The notes beneath the pieces were generated by a model. It did no database searches and was not told where the DNA came from. It saw only the letters and a program-made list of their open reading frames with translations. DNA of 19,798 bases from Treponema sp. (GTDB lineage Bacteria > Spirochaetota > Spirochaetia > Treponematales > Breznakiellaceae), in the NCBI GenBank assembly GCA_031284195.1, contig JAITAI010000066.1, positions 1-19,798 on the forward strand. The letters run 5' to 3'. This document shows, piece after piece, positions 1 to 8,009 of this stretch (within the stretch, counting starts at the first letter, position 1; the number at the start of each line of letters is the position of its first letter). Made by a program: the position numbers and the translations under genes.

Positions 1-1778
1 ATAGTTTTTGATTGTTCTCCAGAACTTTCTGCTAGTTTTCTGATTTCATCGGCAACCACAGCAAAGCCTTTACCTACTTCCCCTGCATGAGCAGCTTCAA
101 TGGCAGCGTTCATACTTAAAAGATTAGTCTGACTTGCTATATTTTCCATAACGGCGTTGATCTCTAATAAGCCTTTTGACTCACGGGCTATCTCTTGAAT
201 ATCGGCTGACACCTCCTGAAGACCGTTTTTTCCTACCTCAGAGGCTTCCATAAGTTTTTTAACGTTATCAGCATTTCTGATAAGGGTTTGCGTTACCGAT
301 TTAATATTCGCAAGCATATGTTCTATAGCTGAGGATGATTGGGTAACAGTAGTGCTTTGGAGGTTTACATGTTCGTTGAGCTTGCCGATGTTATCGGTGA
401 TCTGTTCCATGATATCGTTGGTTTCGGTAACGCTGGTGGATTGGTTAATAACCCTGCCTTTGATACTCTGGATATTAACGGCGATTTGGTTTACCGCTGT
501 TGCGGTTTCGTTCATATTACTGGCAAGTTCATTGCCTATGTCGAAGAGTGCAACAGACTCTTTTTTAATGGTGAGCACAAGATTTTTGATCTTCTCTATA
601 GTCGCATTAAAGTACCGGGCGAGATCACCTATCTCGTCTTTGGAATGGATAGATACCGTTTTTGTGAGATCCCCTTCACCTTCAGATATATCCTTGAGTG
701 TAAGGGCAACATTAATAATGGGTTTGGTAATGTTTTGAGCAACAAAGAAGACGGTTATCATGTTGATGATAATCGCCACCACAGCGACACCAATGGTAAA
801 GATAGTCATGGTATGTATATCCGCAAGGATCACGTCTCTATCGGTACCGAGCATCAAGGACCAACTGACACCGGTATTGCCTATGGTAAAAGGATAAAGG
901 ATTATTTCCATATTTTTCTTGAAACTCTCTGAATATGCCGAGAACCTTTGTTTTTGACCTTTGATGACCGCTTCGTAAGCTTGAGTGGTATTAGTACCGT
1001 ATATTTCACGTTGAACATTTATGAGAAGCTGGCCAACATGGTCTCGTACACGGCTTGCCACAATAGTTGCGTTATCTGAATATATGGTCATGGCGCTTAT
1101 CTCCGCCATAGCCGGATCCTTTATAACACTGTCAATAATGGGCTGTATGTAAGCAGTATCTATGTTTACCCCTACCCTCCCGACTACTTCATTGGTTTTA
1201 CGGTGAATTACCGGCACACTCATTTTAAGAAGATGGGTAGCCTTACCAGCAACAGTCTGTGGAACCGGTTCGTCTACCGTTGAGTTACGGGCGTTAGAAT
1301 TGTTTATGGTATTCATCATCTCCGGTACACCATCGTAGGTCAGATGTTGCATCTTTCCTGTCCTTTTGGTATACCAGCTTGCCCATTGTCCGGTTTCAGT
1401 ATTACCAATCTCTCCTATAAACGTATTGTCCATACCCTGATCTATGGTATTAGGCTTAAAGACTGCAAAGATGCCAACTACCTGCTGTGTTGAAAGCAGA
1501 GTCGATTCCATAAGCTGATTTAAGCGGTTACGTTGAGTCCCTACCTCGACGAAGTCAAAGTCAGCCATCATACCAGCTAGGGTTTGGACAATCTGCAAAT
1601 AACATTCATACTGCATCTGAATGTTCCGTGCCTGTTCAGCGGCAAGCCGTGCCTGACTTTCTCTTGCTTCAACTATTTGCATGGTGCTAGCACGATTAAG
1701 AAGGACAATGGATATGCCTGCTATTGCGATTATTAAAATTACATTAACGCTGATATTTAAACGGTACATTAACTTCAT
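1..1778 (-). CDS. Methyl-accepting chemotaxis protein, 3' end cut by the window edge
   Basis: Membrane chemoreceptor that passes a ligand signal to CheA/CheW. Translating the complement from ATG at 1778 gives an open frame of 592 codons to the window edge. An N-terminal membrane helix (about residues 8-27) is followed by a periplasmic region of about 300 residues of Cache type, a second membrane helix at about 325-350, a HAMP-like stretch (NITKPI, then KDISEGEGDLT) and the start of the signalling domain. The hallmark hairpin-tip sequence is present: QTNLLSMNAAIEAAHAGE, then GKGFAVVADEIRKLAE. The start is supported by GAGGAA four to five bases upstream. The rest of the signalling domain lies outside the window, so intactness cannot be judged. 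The ligand is unknown and no neighbouring che gene is visible. Confidence 0.95.
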   Translation of the reverse strand, partial: MKLMYRLNISVNVILIIAIAGISIVLLNRASTMQIVEARESQARLAAEQARNIQMQYECYLQIVQTLAGMMADFDFVEVGTQRNRLNQLMESTLLSTQQVVGIFAVFKPNTIDQGMDNTFIGEIGNTETGQWASWYTKRTGKMQHLTYDGVPEMMNTINNSNARNSTVDEPVPQTVAGKATHLLKMSVPVIHRKTNEVVGRVGVNIDTAYIQPIIDSVIKDPAMAEISAMTIYSDNATIVASRVRDHVGQLLINVQREIYGTNTTQAYEAVIKGQKQRFSAYSESFKKNMEIILYPFTIGNTGVSWSLMLGTDRDVILADIHTMTIFTIGVAVVAIIINMITVFFVAQNITKPIINVALTLKDISEGEGDLTKTVSIHSKDEIGDLARYFNATIEKIKNLVLTIKKESVALFDIGNELASNMNETATAVNQIAVNIQSIKGRVINQSTSVTETNDIMEQITDNIGKLNEHVNLQSTTVTQSSSAIEHMLANIKSVTQTLIRNADNVKKLMEASEVGKNGLQEVSADIQEIARESKGLLEINAVMENIASQTNLLSMNAAIEAAHAGEVGKGFAVVADEIRKLAESSGEQSKT

Positions 1779-1816
1779 AAGGTTCCTCACAATAAAATGA
1801 ATGAATAATTAAAGAA

Positions 1817-1845
1817 TAAGAATCATAGCCACAGGTAACTGTCAA
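1817..1845 (-). promoter_or_regulatory. Possible sigma-70 promoter of the chemoreceptor gene
   Basis: On the minus strand TTGACA (1840-1845) is followed after 17 bases by TTCTTA (1817-1822). This would place transcription start about 30 bases before the ATG at 1778. The -35 box is perfect; the -10 box is poor. Confidence 0.35.
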
Positions 1846-2123
1846 AGGTAACATAAAGAGCTGCTCTTTGACGCAGAGGATTAACACGACACCAACTACT
1901 GTTCTATAATCCTCTAAAAACTGCATCTTGAAATCACGGGAAGCCTTACCCTTCCCCAAAGGGTAATCTTCTTTTTCTGTCAGGATTCGTCGATTTTGTT
2001 CCGAGTACTCATAATTGAAGTACAACTTTACACTCCTCCGGCTAGCCATGCCATGCCGTTTTTATACATTTTTTACAAGCAAACTACTCTCACGGTCTGC
2101 TTATAAGCCAAGGTTCCTGCATC

Positions 2124-2590
2124 TATTTGTAAAAAACACTGATTTTGAGGTTCATACGTAATTCCTCATATTATTTTAGCCATGAATATTCTTTATTGTG
2201 CTGATAGCCTCACCTTTTAGCAGTTCATATTTTTATATAAGAAATCGGTAATTATTTTTCATGATAACTCATAATTTCTCTAAAATAATTTTCATATCCT
2301 TTTGTTATTGAATAGGATCCTGCTTTGACGATATCCAATTATACGTGGAAATCCTTCAGAAGTAGCAAATCAAACGATTTTTTTCATATATTATAAATTC
2401 ATACATCCCCCTCTCCTGAATGATTCAAAAAGAACTAAATTGTTTCCCCGTATATCAAGGATTCGTTTATATACATCATTCATATTCTTGATACATTTTG
2501 TCTCTTTAAATACAAACCAATATTATCCACAATTTGTTCATCCGGTATCGGTGAATTTTTCAAAACTTTCTTGAGGGGGGTACTATTCAT
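2124..2590 (-). pseudogene. Decayed TylF/cephalosporin-hydroxylase-type (class I SAM methyltransferase-like) gene
   Basis: A start with ribosome binding site (AAGGAG upstream of ATG 2590) opens 36 codons containing PIPDEQIVDNIGLYLKRQ and then a stop at 2480. Family-like pieces continue in order but in shifting frames: MNDVYKRILDIRG, then KKIV-stop-FATSEGFPR, then VKAGSYSITKGYENYF with REIMSYHEK, then KYELLKGEA, and finally YEPQNQCFLQI near 2124-2158. From memory, family members read roughly PVPD..L..N.GLFL.RQ.LSRILFM..LY, then GFDTFEGFP, GDYSVTKGYE and YEPT. Several frameshifts and in-frame stops mean it cannot make a full protein. The C-terminal end is not recognisable. The first 36 codons could still be translated. 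The family call rests on motif order, not on a database match. Confidence 0.5.
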
Positions 2591-2767
2591 GATACGACTT
2601 CTCCTTTTTAGTCAAGTAGAAAAGAATTCTACCGTAAATTCATTTGTAAAAAAATACCTGTTTATAAGATTTATTTTACTATTTTTAAAATTACTTGTCA
2701 ATGCATATTTTCAATAAAATTCAAAAGATATTGTAATAACGTTCCGGCAGGAATGTGGCGGAGTGAG

Positions 2768-2892
2768 GCGTGGGAATGGAGCCCAGGAACTGACCGTTTG
2801 GGAATCCCGGTTTTTATTTTGCAAACCTCCCTAACGCCCAGGGTCGCCATCTCCAGGAGGGAAACCGCCATTTCCGGTTATGGAACTAAGAA
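2768..2892 (-). pseudogene. Fragment of a nifD-like gene, frameshifted
   Basis: This stretch is a diverged copy of about 11565-11695, the 5' part of the intact nifD-like gene. On the plus strand both share tccggttatggaac and ttttattttgcaaac, and differ at one base across the 21-base gtcgccatctcc-region block. Read on the minus strand it gives SSITGNGG, then after a frameshift LEMATLG, then after another LQNKNRDSQTVSSWAP. The intact protein has GSITGYDG, LEMATLGCQGC and LQNKSRDFQTVSSCAH. The cluster cysteine aligned with C52 has become tryptophan and the C35/C38 region is disrupted. No start codon or downstream part remains. It is a relic of a second nifD-like gene or of a partial duplication. 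Confidence 0.75.
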
Positions 2893-3251
2893 CTTTTGTT
2901 CGGGTCCGTTCCCCTGTTCAGCCTAGACCGGTTCAGGGAGACGATCTTATTTCACCCATAGGCGTCTAGAACCATTCTATCTGGCCCATAAAAGCCCTGA
3001 AGACACTCCCCCAGACAACACTACAAGGTAAAGGGATTCAGAGATTTGTAATACTTAGAAGAAACATAATCACTTGAAAGTATATAATATGGGCCTCCCG
3101 CAGTATCCACCTCGCCGGTATAGGCTCAAATTCCCGGCGGTCCGAGCCCGTATTTTTTCAGTGCTGGTTACTGCCACCAAAAGGGGATAAACCCGGCCAT
3201 TCCCGTTTGGCGGCTCAAAATGACTCTGGGCAGAAAAGGAGAAGATATCCG
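2893..3251. other. Intergenic stretch without a recognisable gene
   Basis: I find no start-to-stop frame with a ribosome binding site and no recognised protein motif here. The only structure is a weak inverted repeat on the plus strand (GGCTC near 3122 and GAGCC near 3143, followed by gtattttttc). It is terminator-like, but no plus-strand gene precedes it. The stretch lies between the nifD-like relic and the end of the GST genes and may be further decayed coding sequence. Confidence 0.5.
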
Positions 3252-4226
3252 CTACGCTCTAACCGAGGCAGCTGAATAAGTCCGGTCCCTGCCCGAAGGT
3301 TTGAGCCAGAGGGAGGTGTCAGGGCCTTTGGGGACGATGTGAAAGCGGTTCCCCGGATCGCAGCAGAGGTGGTAGTGCTTCTTGATATGGGTAAAGTCAG
3401 TGGTACCTCCGAAGGCTGGAATCTGATAGAGGTCCCGGGCATAGGCCCAGAGGTTGGGGAAGTCCTGAATCCGGTTTCGGTTGACCCTGAAGACGTTATA
3501 GTAGGCCGCGTCAAACCGGACCAGCGTTACGTAGAAGCGGACATCGGAATCGGTGAGCCGATCCCCAAAGAGGTAGCGGCTCTGGCCAAGCCTCGCTTCG
3601 AACTGGTCCAACCGATGAAATACCGTCGTATAGGCCGCCTCGTAAGCTTCCCGGCTTCGGGCAAAGCCTGCTTTGTATACCCCGTTATTGATGTCGCTGA
3701 AGATGATGTCGTTCAGTTTGAAGATATCTTCCCTGAGATCTTCAGGCAGAAGATCCGGGGCTCCCTTCTTATGGTAGTCCTTCCACACCGTTTCCCAGTA
3801 ATAGGTCAGGTTAAAATAGTCGTTATTGACGATCTTTCCAGTGGTAATATCTACCACCGAGGGTACCGTAAAACGGCCTTTATAATGAGGGTCGGTCCTG
3901 AGGTAGAGATCGCTTAGGTACTTGACCTGTAATACCGGGTCTTCTCCATGTTCGTCTAAGGTAAAAGCCCAGTCGCTCTGTTCCTTTTCGGGCCGGATGG
4001 GATCCACCGTACCAACGCTGAGGATATCTTCAAGGCCTAAGAGGCTGCGCACTATCATCTGCCGATGCGCCCAAGGACAGGCCCGGGACCATATCAACCG
4101 GTACCGTCCTGGCTCTAGGGGTAAGTCGCCTGGACCAAAGCCGAAAGGGGTTATAAACCGATTGGTCTGCCTGATAAAGGTTCCTGTTTCGTTGGTCTCA
4201 TTCTGAAACCATGTTTTATAAGCCAT
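3252..4226 (-). CDS. Xi-class GST, glutathionyl-hydroquinone reductase-like (copy 1)
   Basis: 324 residues; the family is typically about 310-330. The N-terminal thioredoxin-like domain carries the Xi-class active-site motif CPWAHR with the catalytic cysteine at residue 50. The C-terminal helical domain has the family block DRLTDSDVRFYVTLVRFD (E. coli YqjG has TEADIRLWTTLVRFD) and the conserved tail IPAFGGTTDFTHIKKHY. Known members reduce glutathionyl-hydroquinones in the cytoplasm. Whether this organism makes glutathione is not shown, so another thiol cofactor is possible. It lies 12 bases downstream of its paralogue and is surely cotranscribed with it. GGAG upstream of ATG 4226 supports the start. 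The family is clear; the physiological substrate is not. Confidence 0.9.
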   Translation of the reverse strand: MAYKTWFQNETNETGTFIRQTNRFITPFGFGPGDLPLEPGRYRLIWSRACPWAHRQMIVRSLLGLEDILSVGTVDPIRPEKEQSDWAFTLDEHGEDPVLQVKYLSDLYLRTDPHYKGRFTVPSVVDITTGKIVNNDYFNLTYYWETVWKDYHKKGAPDLLPEDLREDIFKLNDIIFSDINNGVYKAGFARSREAYEAAYTTVFHRLDQFEARLGQSRYLFGDRLTDSDVRFYVTLVRFDAAYYNVFRVNRNRIQDFPNLWAYARDLYQIPAFGGTTDFTHIKKHYHLCCDPGNRFHIVPKGPDTSLWLKPSGRDRTYSAASVRA

Positions 4227-4238
4227 AGGATGCTCCTT

Positions 4239-5270
4239 TTATGGTATGATACTTATTGAGTCTGAAAAGCCTTCTCCCAAAGGGGTACGATTGTGCCCTT
4301 CTTTCCAGAGGGAGACATCTGGGCCCAGAGACAGGATACCGTAGGGATTCCGCGCCTGAGAGCCCAATTGATAGCCCTGGCGGATCCCCTCAAAATCCGT
4401 GGTACCTCCGAAAGCGGGGATCTCGTAGAGGTCCTTGGCATAGTTCCATAGATTGGGGAAATCAATGAGCCGGTTACGGTTGGTTTTGAACACCAGGTGG
4501 TAGGCTGTATCAAAGCGGGCTAGGGTTACGTAGAAACGGACATCGGAATCAGTAATCCGATCCCCGAAAAGATAGCGCTGATCCGCCAGGCGTTCTTCCA
4601 GGATATCCAGCCGGGTAAAAAGCAGGTCATAGTTCTTTTCGTATTCCTCCTGGGTTTCGGCAAACCCGGCCTTGTAAACCGCATTGTTCACCTCGTGGAA
4701 CAGAAGCTCGTTGAGTTCGTCGATGTTTTGCCGCAAGGGGAGAGGGTACAAATCCGGGGCTCCGGGTTTGTGGAAAGGCGCCCATACTGTTTCCCAAGAG
4801 TAGGTGAGTTTGAAGTAGTTATTGTTTACCACCTTGCCTGTTTTAAGGTCCACCACTGCAGGCACCGTAGCCCGGCCAGTATAGCCGGGATCGGTCTTCT
4901 GATAGACCTCAGAAAGGTAACGGATCCCCAGGACCGGATCCACTCCATCAGGGTCCAGGGAAAACTCCCAGCCCCAGGGAGTCCGCACCGGATGGGCGGT
5001 GCCGATGCTGATCACCTGATCAAGACCTAAGAGTTTTAGGACGATGATCTGCCGGTGCGCCCAGGGACAGATGGAGGCCCAGAGAAGGCGGTACCTGCCG
5101 GCCTCCACAGGCAGTTCATCCGGGCCACTCCCAAAAGGGGTAGTGAAATGGTTCGGTTGCCGGACAAAGGCCCCTTCAGATGAAATCTCTTGCTCTGATT
5201 CGGATAAAGCGATCCTCCCTGGAGAGCCCTTTTCCTCCGGACCAGCGGCTGTTTTGATGATTTTGGTCAT
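4239..5270 (-). CDS. Xi-class GST, glutathionyl-hydroquinone reductase-like (copy 2)
   Basis: 343 residues, paralogous along its whole length to the gene just downstream (3252-4226). The active-site motif is CPWAHR with cysteine 68. Further matching blocks are TVPAVVDLKTGKVVNN, DRITDSDVRFYVTLARFD and IPAFGGTTDFEGIRQGY. The N terminus is about 18 residues longer than that of the other copy, with a polar extension before FVRQPNHF. ATG 5270 is preceded by GGAAGAG at short spacing. Tandem duplication followed by divergence is the likely origin. The 71-base gap to the acetyltransferase upstream may hold a separate promoter (TTGACC on the minus strand), but no convincing -10 pairs with it. Confidence 0.9.
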   Translation of the reverse strand: MTKIIKTAAGPEEKGSPGRIALSESEQEISSEGAFVRQPNHFTTPFGSGPDELPVEAGRYRLLWASICPWAHRQIIVLKLLGLDQVISIGTAHPVRTPWGWEFSLDPDGVDPVLGIRYLSEVYQKTDPGYTGRATVPAVVDLKTGKVVNNNYFKLTYSWETVWAPFHKPGAPDLYPLPLRQNIDELNELLFHEVNNAVYKAGFAETQEEYEKNYDLLFTRLDILEERLADQRYLFGDRITDSDVRFYVTLARFDTAYHLVFKTNRNRLIDFPNLWNYAKDLYEIPAFGGTTDFEGIRQGYQLGSQARNPYGILSLGPDVSLWKEGHNRTPLGEGFSDSISIIP

Positions 5271-5341
5271 AATCTCTTCCTTATCTTATATAGCAAGCAC
5301 TATGGTATATTTATAGGTCAAACGGTATTTTCTCTTACCCG

Positions 5342-5785
5342 TTATGACAGGTTTTTTTCCATGTAGACTTCCTTAAAGAAGCCCTCATGGATTTGATTCC
5401 AGTCTGCCCTATACCCGAGTTTTTCATAAAACCCTACTACCGCATCCCGGCTGGTGATGATCGCGGTTTTGATCCCCCGTTCCCGGAACCAGGCTTCGGC
5501 ATCGGTGATAAGCCGTTTCCCGATGTTCCTATCCCGGTGGGATTCTAGAACGCAGACCCGCTCTATCTTGGCAGTAGTGTCCGTAAGGATCCGGAGTCTA
5601 CAGGTCGCCACCGGCAAGCCCCGGTCCAGGATGAGGAGGTATTGGGATGAGGGACTGTCATCGGCGAATTCCCAATCCAGGGGGACCTGAAAGCCCTTGA
5701 CCATACCCTCGGTCCTGACATAGTACACTCCGGCGAGCTGCCAGGTTTCGCTGACCCTGAGAATTTTCAGGGTATCTTCTTCCAT
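5342..5785 (-). CDS. GNAT family N-acetyltransferase
   Basis: 147 residues. It transfers an acetyl group from acetyl-CoA to an amine or amino acid; the acceptor is unknown. The acetyl-CoA binding motif A is visible at residues 76-93 (RVCVLESHRDRNIGKRLI, with the R-x-x-x-G-K pyrophosphate loop), and the motif B region FYEKLGY is at 119-125. The frame is open further upstream into the cysteine synthase gene. ATG 5785 is chosen because GGAGG stands five bases before it and the family fold begins there. It starts 16 bases after the cysteine synthase stop, so it is in the same transcript. A link to sulfur or amino-acid metabolism is inferred from position only. It is not a serine acetyltransferase of CysE type, which is a left-handed beta-helix protein. 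Confidence 0.88.
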   Translation of the reverse strand: MEEDTLKILRVSETWQLAGVYYVRTEGMVKGFQVPLDWEFADDSPSSQYLLILDRGLPVATCRLRILTDTTAKIERVCVLESHRDRNIGKRLITDAEAWFRERGIKTAIITSRDAVVGFYEKLGYRADWNQIHEGFFKEVYMEKNLS

Positions 5786-5801
5786 GACGGCCTCCAGAGC
5801 T

Positions 5802-6731
5802 TTAATCGAAACGGTACAGGGGAGTGGAAAGATACCTTTCCCCGGTGTCCGGGGCAAGGGTAATGACCTGTTTTCCCTTGCCCAACTGCTTTGCCACCCA
5901 GACCGCGGCCAGGATAGCCGCGCCAGAGGAATAACCCAACAGCAGACCCTCCTTTGCCGCGAGTTCTCGGGCATAGTCCCGGGCTTCATCATTGGTGATT
6001 CGGATGATGTCATCGTAGATTTCCCGGTTTAAGACCTGGGGGATGATCCCCGCCCCGATCCCCTGGATGCTATGGGGGCCAGGGGCGCCGCCGCTTAACA
6101 CCGGGGATGCGTCCGGTTCCACTGCTACGATCCTAATATCGGGCCTGAGTTTCCTGAGGTAGCTCCCGACGCCGGTGATGGTGCCGCCGGTCCCGATTCC
6201 TGAGACAAAGGCATCGGGGATCTGCCCATTAAAGGCCTCGGCGATTTCCGGCCCCGTGGTCAGTTCATGGGCTTCGGGATTGTGGGGGTTTTCAAACTGC
6301 TTTACCTCAAAGTAGCCGTACTTTTCCACCAGTTCTGCGGCCTTATCGAAGGAAGGCTTTATTCCCCCCACAGAGGTTACGATCACTAGTTCCGCTCCAT
6401 AGGATTGGATAAGCTGTCTCCGTTCCAGGCTCACATTATCCCCCATGACGATCACCGCCTGGTAACCCTTAACCGCAGCCACCAAGGCTATCCCTATGCC
6501 GGTATTGCCGCTAGTAACCTCTAAGAGGGTATCCCCGGGTTTTATCCGGCCTTCCGCTTCTGCCTGATTTATCATATTCAGGGCGATCCGGTCCTTTACA
6601 CTGCCCCCGGCGTTAAAACTTTCCAGTTTAACATAGACCTCTGCCGCATCATCTGGTACCAGGCGATTCAATTTAACAATAGGGGTTTGTCCGATAAGTT
6701 CGGTAACGTCCCGTGCAATCTTTACCGGCAT
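5802..6731 (-). CDS. cysK: Cysteine synthase (O-acetylserine sulfhydrylase), PLP enzyme
   Basis: 309 residues, normal for the CysK/CysM family. It makes cysteine from O-acetylserine and sulfide in the cytoplasm. The PLP-binding lysine is K46 in NAGGSVKDR. The substrate loop TSGNTG is at 73-78, the phosphate-binding GTGGT at 180-184, and SSGAA at 268-272, with PDTGERYLST near the C terminus. Some positions depart from the usual family sequence: NAGG in place of NPGG, and GYSSGAA in place of GISSGAA, so a related thiol or acceptor substrate is possible. ATG 6731 is chosen over more upstream starts because GAGGAGG lies seven bases before it. The start overlaps the last 10 bases of the NifX-like gene, indicating translational coupling with the nitrogenase-like set. 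Confidence 0.93.
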   Translation of the reverse strand: MPVKIARDVTELIGQTPIVKLNRLVPDDAAEVYVKLESFNAGGSVKDRIALNMINQAEAEGRIKPGDTLLEVTSGNTGIGIALVAAVKGYQAVIVMGDNVSLERRQLIQSYGAELVIVTSVGGIKPSFDKAAELVEKYGYFEVKQFENPHNPEAHELTTGPEIAEAFNGQIPDAFVSGIGTGGTITGVGSYLRKLRPDIRIVAVEPDASPVLSGGAPGPHSIQGIGAGIIPQVLNREIYDDIIRITNDEARDYARELAAKEGLLLGYSSGAAILAAVWVAKQLGKGKQVITLAPDTGERYLSTPLYRFD

Positions 6732-7075
6732 TGTTGTTCCTCCTCTAATAGATTCCGTTGTATAATCGTATTTAAAATATCCCGTACTTCCCCAGGGGCG
6801 TTGAAGACCCGCATATTTCGACGAAGGAGATAGGTTGCCGCCCCGGGACCGATACCGCCGGTAATCACTGCCTCGCAATCAAAGAGCAGTTCCAGGATCC
6901 GGTCAAAGACACGCTCATCATGTCCCGGGGGATTTTCCCAGGGTGGGGCCTCGCGGAATTCCACCAGGCAGTAGCCCTCGTCGTCAATATCGGCAATACA
7001 GAAATGCCGAACCCTGCTGAAGTGGGGGTCTACATCCTCCCCATTGGCCGAGGTAATCGCTATACGATGGGTCAT
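6722..7075 (-). CDS. NifX/NafY-like (dinitrogenase iron-molybdenum cofactor domain) protein
   Basis: 117 residues, a stand-alone domain of the NifX/NafY/NifB C-terminal family (PF02579 type). Known members bind or carry the iron-sulfur precursor of nitrogenase cofactor. The visible core is HRIAITSANGEDVDPHFSRV followed by RHFCIADID, matching the family pattern of an initial beta strand and an HFG/HFS-R loop. Next comes a glycine-rich turn, AVITGGIGPGAATYL. ATG 7075 has GAGGAA about nine bases upstream. It begins 19 bases after the permease stop and overlaps the cysteine synthase start by 10 bases. Its place in the nifDK-like operon suggests a cofactor role there. No nifB, nifE or nifN accompanies it in the window. 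Confidence 0.87.
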   Translation of the reverse strand: MTHRIAITSANGEDVDPHFSRVRHFCIADIDDEGYCLVEFREAPPWENPPGHDERVFDRILELLFDCEAVITGGIGPGAATYLLRRNMRVFNAPGEVRDILNTIIQRNLLEEEQQCR

Positions 7076-7094
7076 CCTGTTTGTTCCTCTGTCT

Positions 7095-8009
7095 TCACTT
7101 GGGTATCTCGACCCACTTGAGTACGCTCTTTTCAAAGATACCGATCAGGGAATTTATCCCCGTAACCACCACGGCAATGAGGATGATCCCCGCAAATACT
7201 TTGGGGTAATCCGCCCAAGCTGCCCAACGCTTGACATAGTAGCCCAAGCCAGAGGTGGCGCCGATGGTTTCGGCCATGACTAGGATCATGAAGGCAGTGG
7301 CGATCCGGATCCGCAGACTGCCGATGATAGGAATGGCGCAGTCTGGGAGCAGGACCTTGATAAGCATGGCAAAGTCACTGAGGTTTAGGGACTTTGCACT
7401 GTCGATGAGTTTCTGATCCACGTTCTTCACATTACTCGCCATGTTCATCATGGTGGGAAAGAAAACCCCCATGAAGATGACAATGATAGAGGCCATCTTG
7501 AAGGTTGGAGATACCGCTACAATATAAGGGGCATACACCAAGGCGGGCACTGAGGCAATCACGTTAATTACCGGGGAGAGGGCTTCCCGAGGCCGGTGAT
7601 ACCAACCGACAAAGAGCCCCAGGATAACCCCCAGGCCCATTCCTATGCCCACGCTGACCAAGATGAGGAACATGGAATGGAAAAATCCCAGGATCATTTG
7701 AGGATAATCCTGGGTAAAGATATAGAATACGTTTTGCGGAGGTGGAAAGAGCGTAAAGTGCAACACCTTAAAAACCTTGGACCCCAGATCCCAAAGAAGG
7801 AAAAAGCCAAAAATAATACTGTATAAATCGATGACATGGATCGCTTTTTTCCAGGTCCTCGCCACGTTGATGATAAACAGTATCTCAAACCAGAGGAGGA
7901 TCACCAGGTAGGCCCAGGGAGGATCCAGGTGAAAGTCGGCCGGTAAGAATGCGGAAGCTGTCGCGGCGATGAAGAGTATATTGGACAAATTGATAATTTT
8001 AGGGATCAT
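7095..8009 (-). CDS. ABC transporter permease, NitT/TauT family (importer 1)
   Basis: 304 residues, an integral inner-membrane subunit of an importer of the nitrate/sulfonate/taurine type. Hydrophobic segments are spread along the protein, with two or three before residue 70 and the BPD_transp_1 core after about residue 95. The EAA-type cytoplasmic loop that contacts the ATPase is visible as SAKSLNLSDFAMLIKVLLPD. The C-terminal region AETIGATSGLGYYV is typical of SsuC/TauC proteins. ATG 8009 overlaps the ATPase stop by four bases (ATGA), so the two are translationally coupled. The binding protein encoded at 11811-12935 is the likely partner. The substrate cannot be read from the sequence. Confidence 0.93.
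   Translation of the reverse strand: MIPKIINLSNILFIAATASAFLPADFHLDPPWAYLVILLWFEILFIINVARTWKKAIHVIDLYSIIFGFFLLWDLGSKVFKVLHFTLFPPPQNVFYIFTQDYPQMILGFFHSMFLILVSVGIGMGLGVILGLFVGWYHRPREALSPVINVIASVPALVYAPYIVAVSPTFKMASIIVIFMGVFFPTMMNMASNVKNVDQKLIDSAKSLNLSDFAMLIKVLLPDCAIPIIGSLRIRIATAFMILVMAETIGATSGLGYYVKRWAAWADYPKVFAGIILIAVVVTGINSLIGIFEKSVLKWVEIPK

Noticed and set aside
339..932. Plus-strand open frames of 197 and 128 codons across the chemoreceptor
   Set aside because: They lie antisense to a clearly conserved chemoreceptor frame on the minus strand and show no family motifs of their own.
1744..2049. Minus-strand open frame of 101 codons overlapping the chemoreceptor start
   Set aside because: It has no ribosome binding site, overlaps the well-supported start at 1778 and contains the likely chemoreceptor promoter. 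The protein has no recognisable motif. It could be further decayed sequence.
5342..6013. Long form of the acetyltransferase starting at 6013
   Set aside because: The extra 76 residues are a frame shadow inside the cysteine synthase gene; ATG 5785 has a strong ribosome binding site.
6732..6878. N-terminal extension of cysteine synthase
   Set aside because: It would run through the NifX-like gene in another frame; the conserved protein starts at MPVKIARD (6731) behind GAGGAGG.
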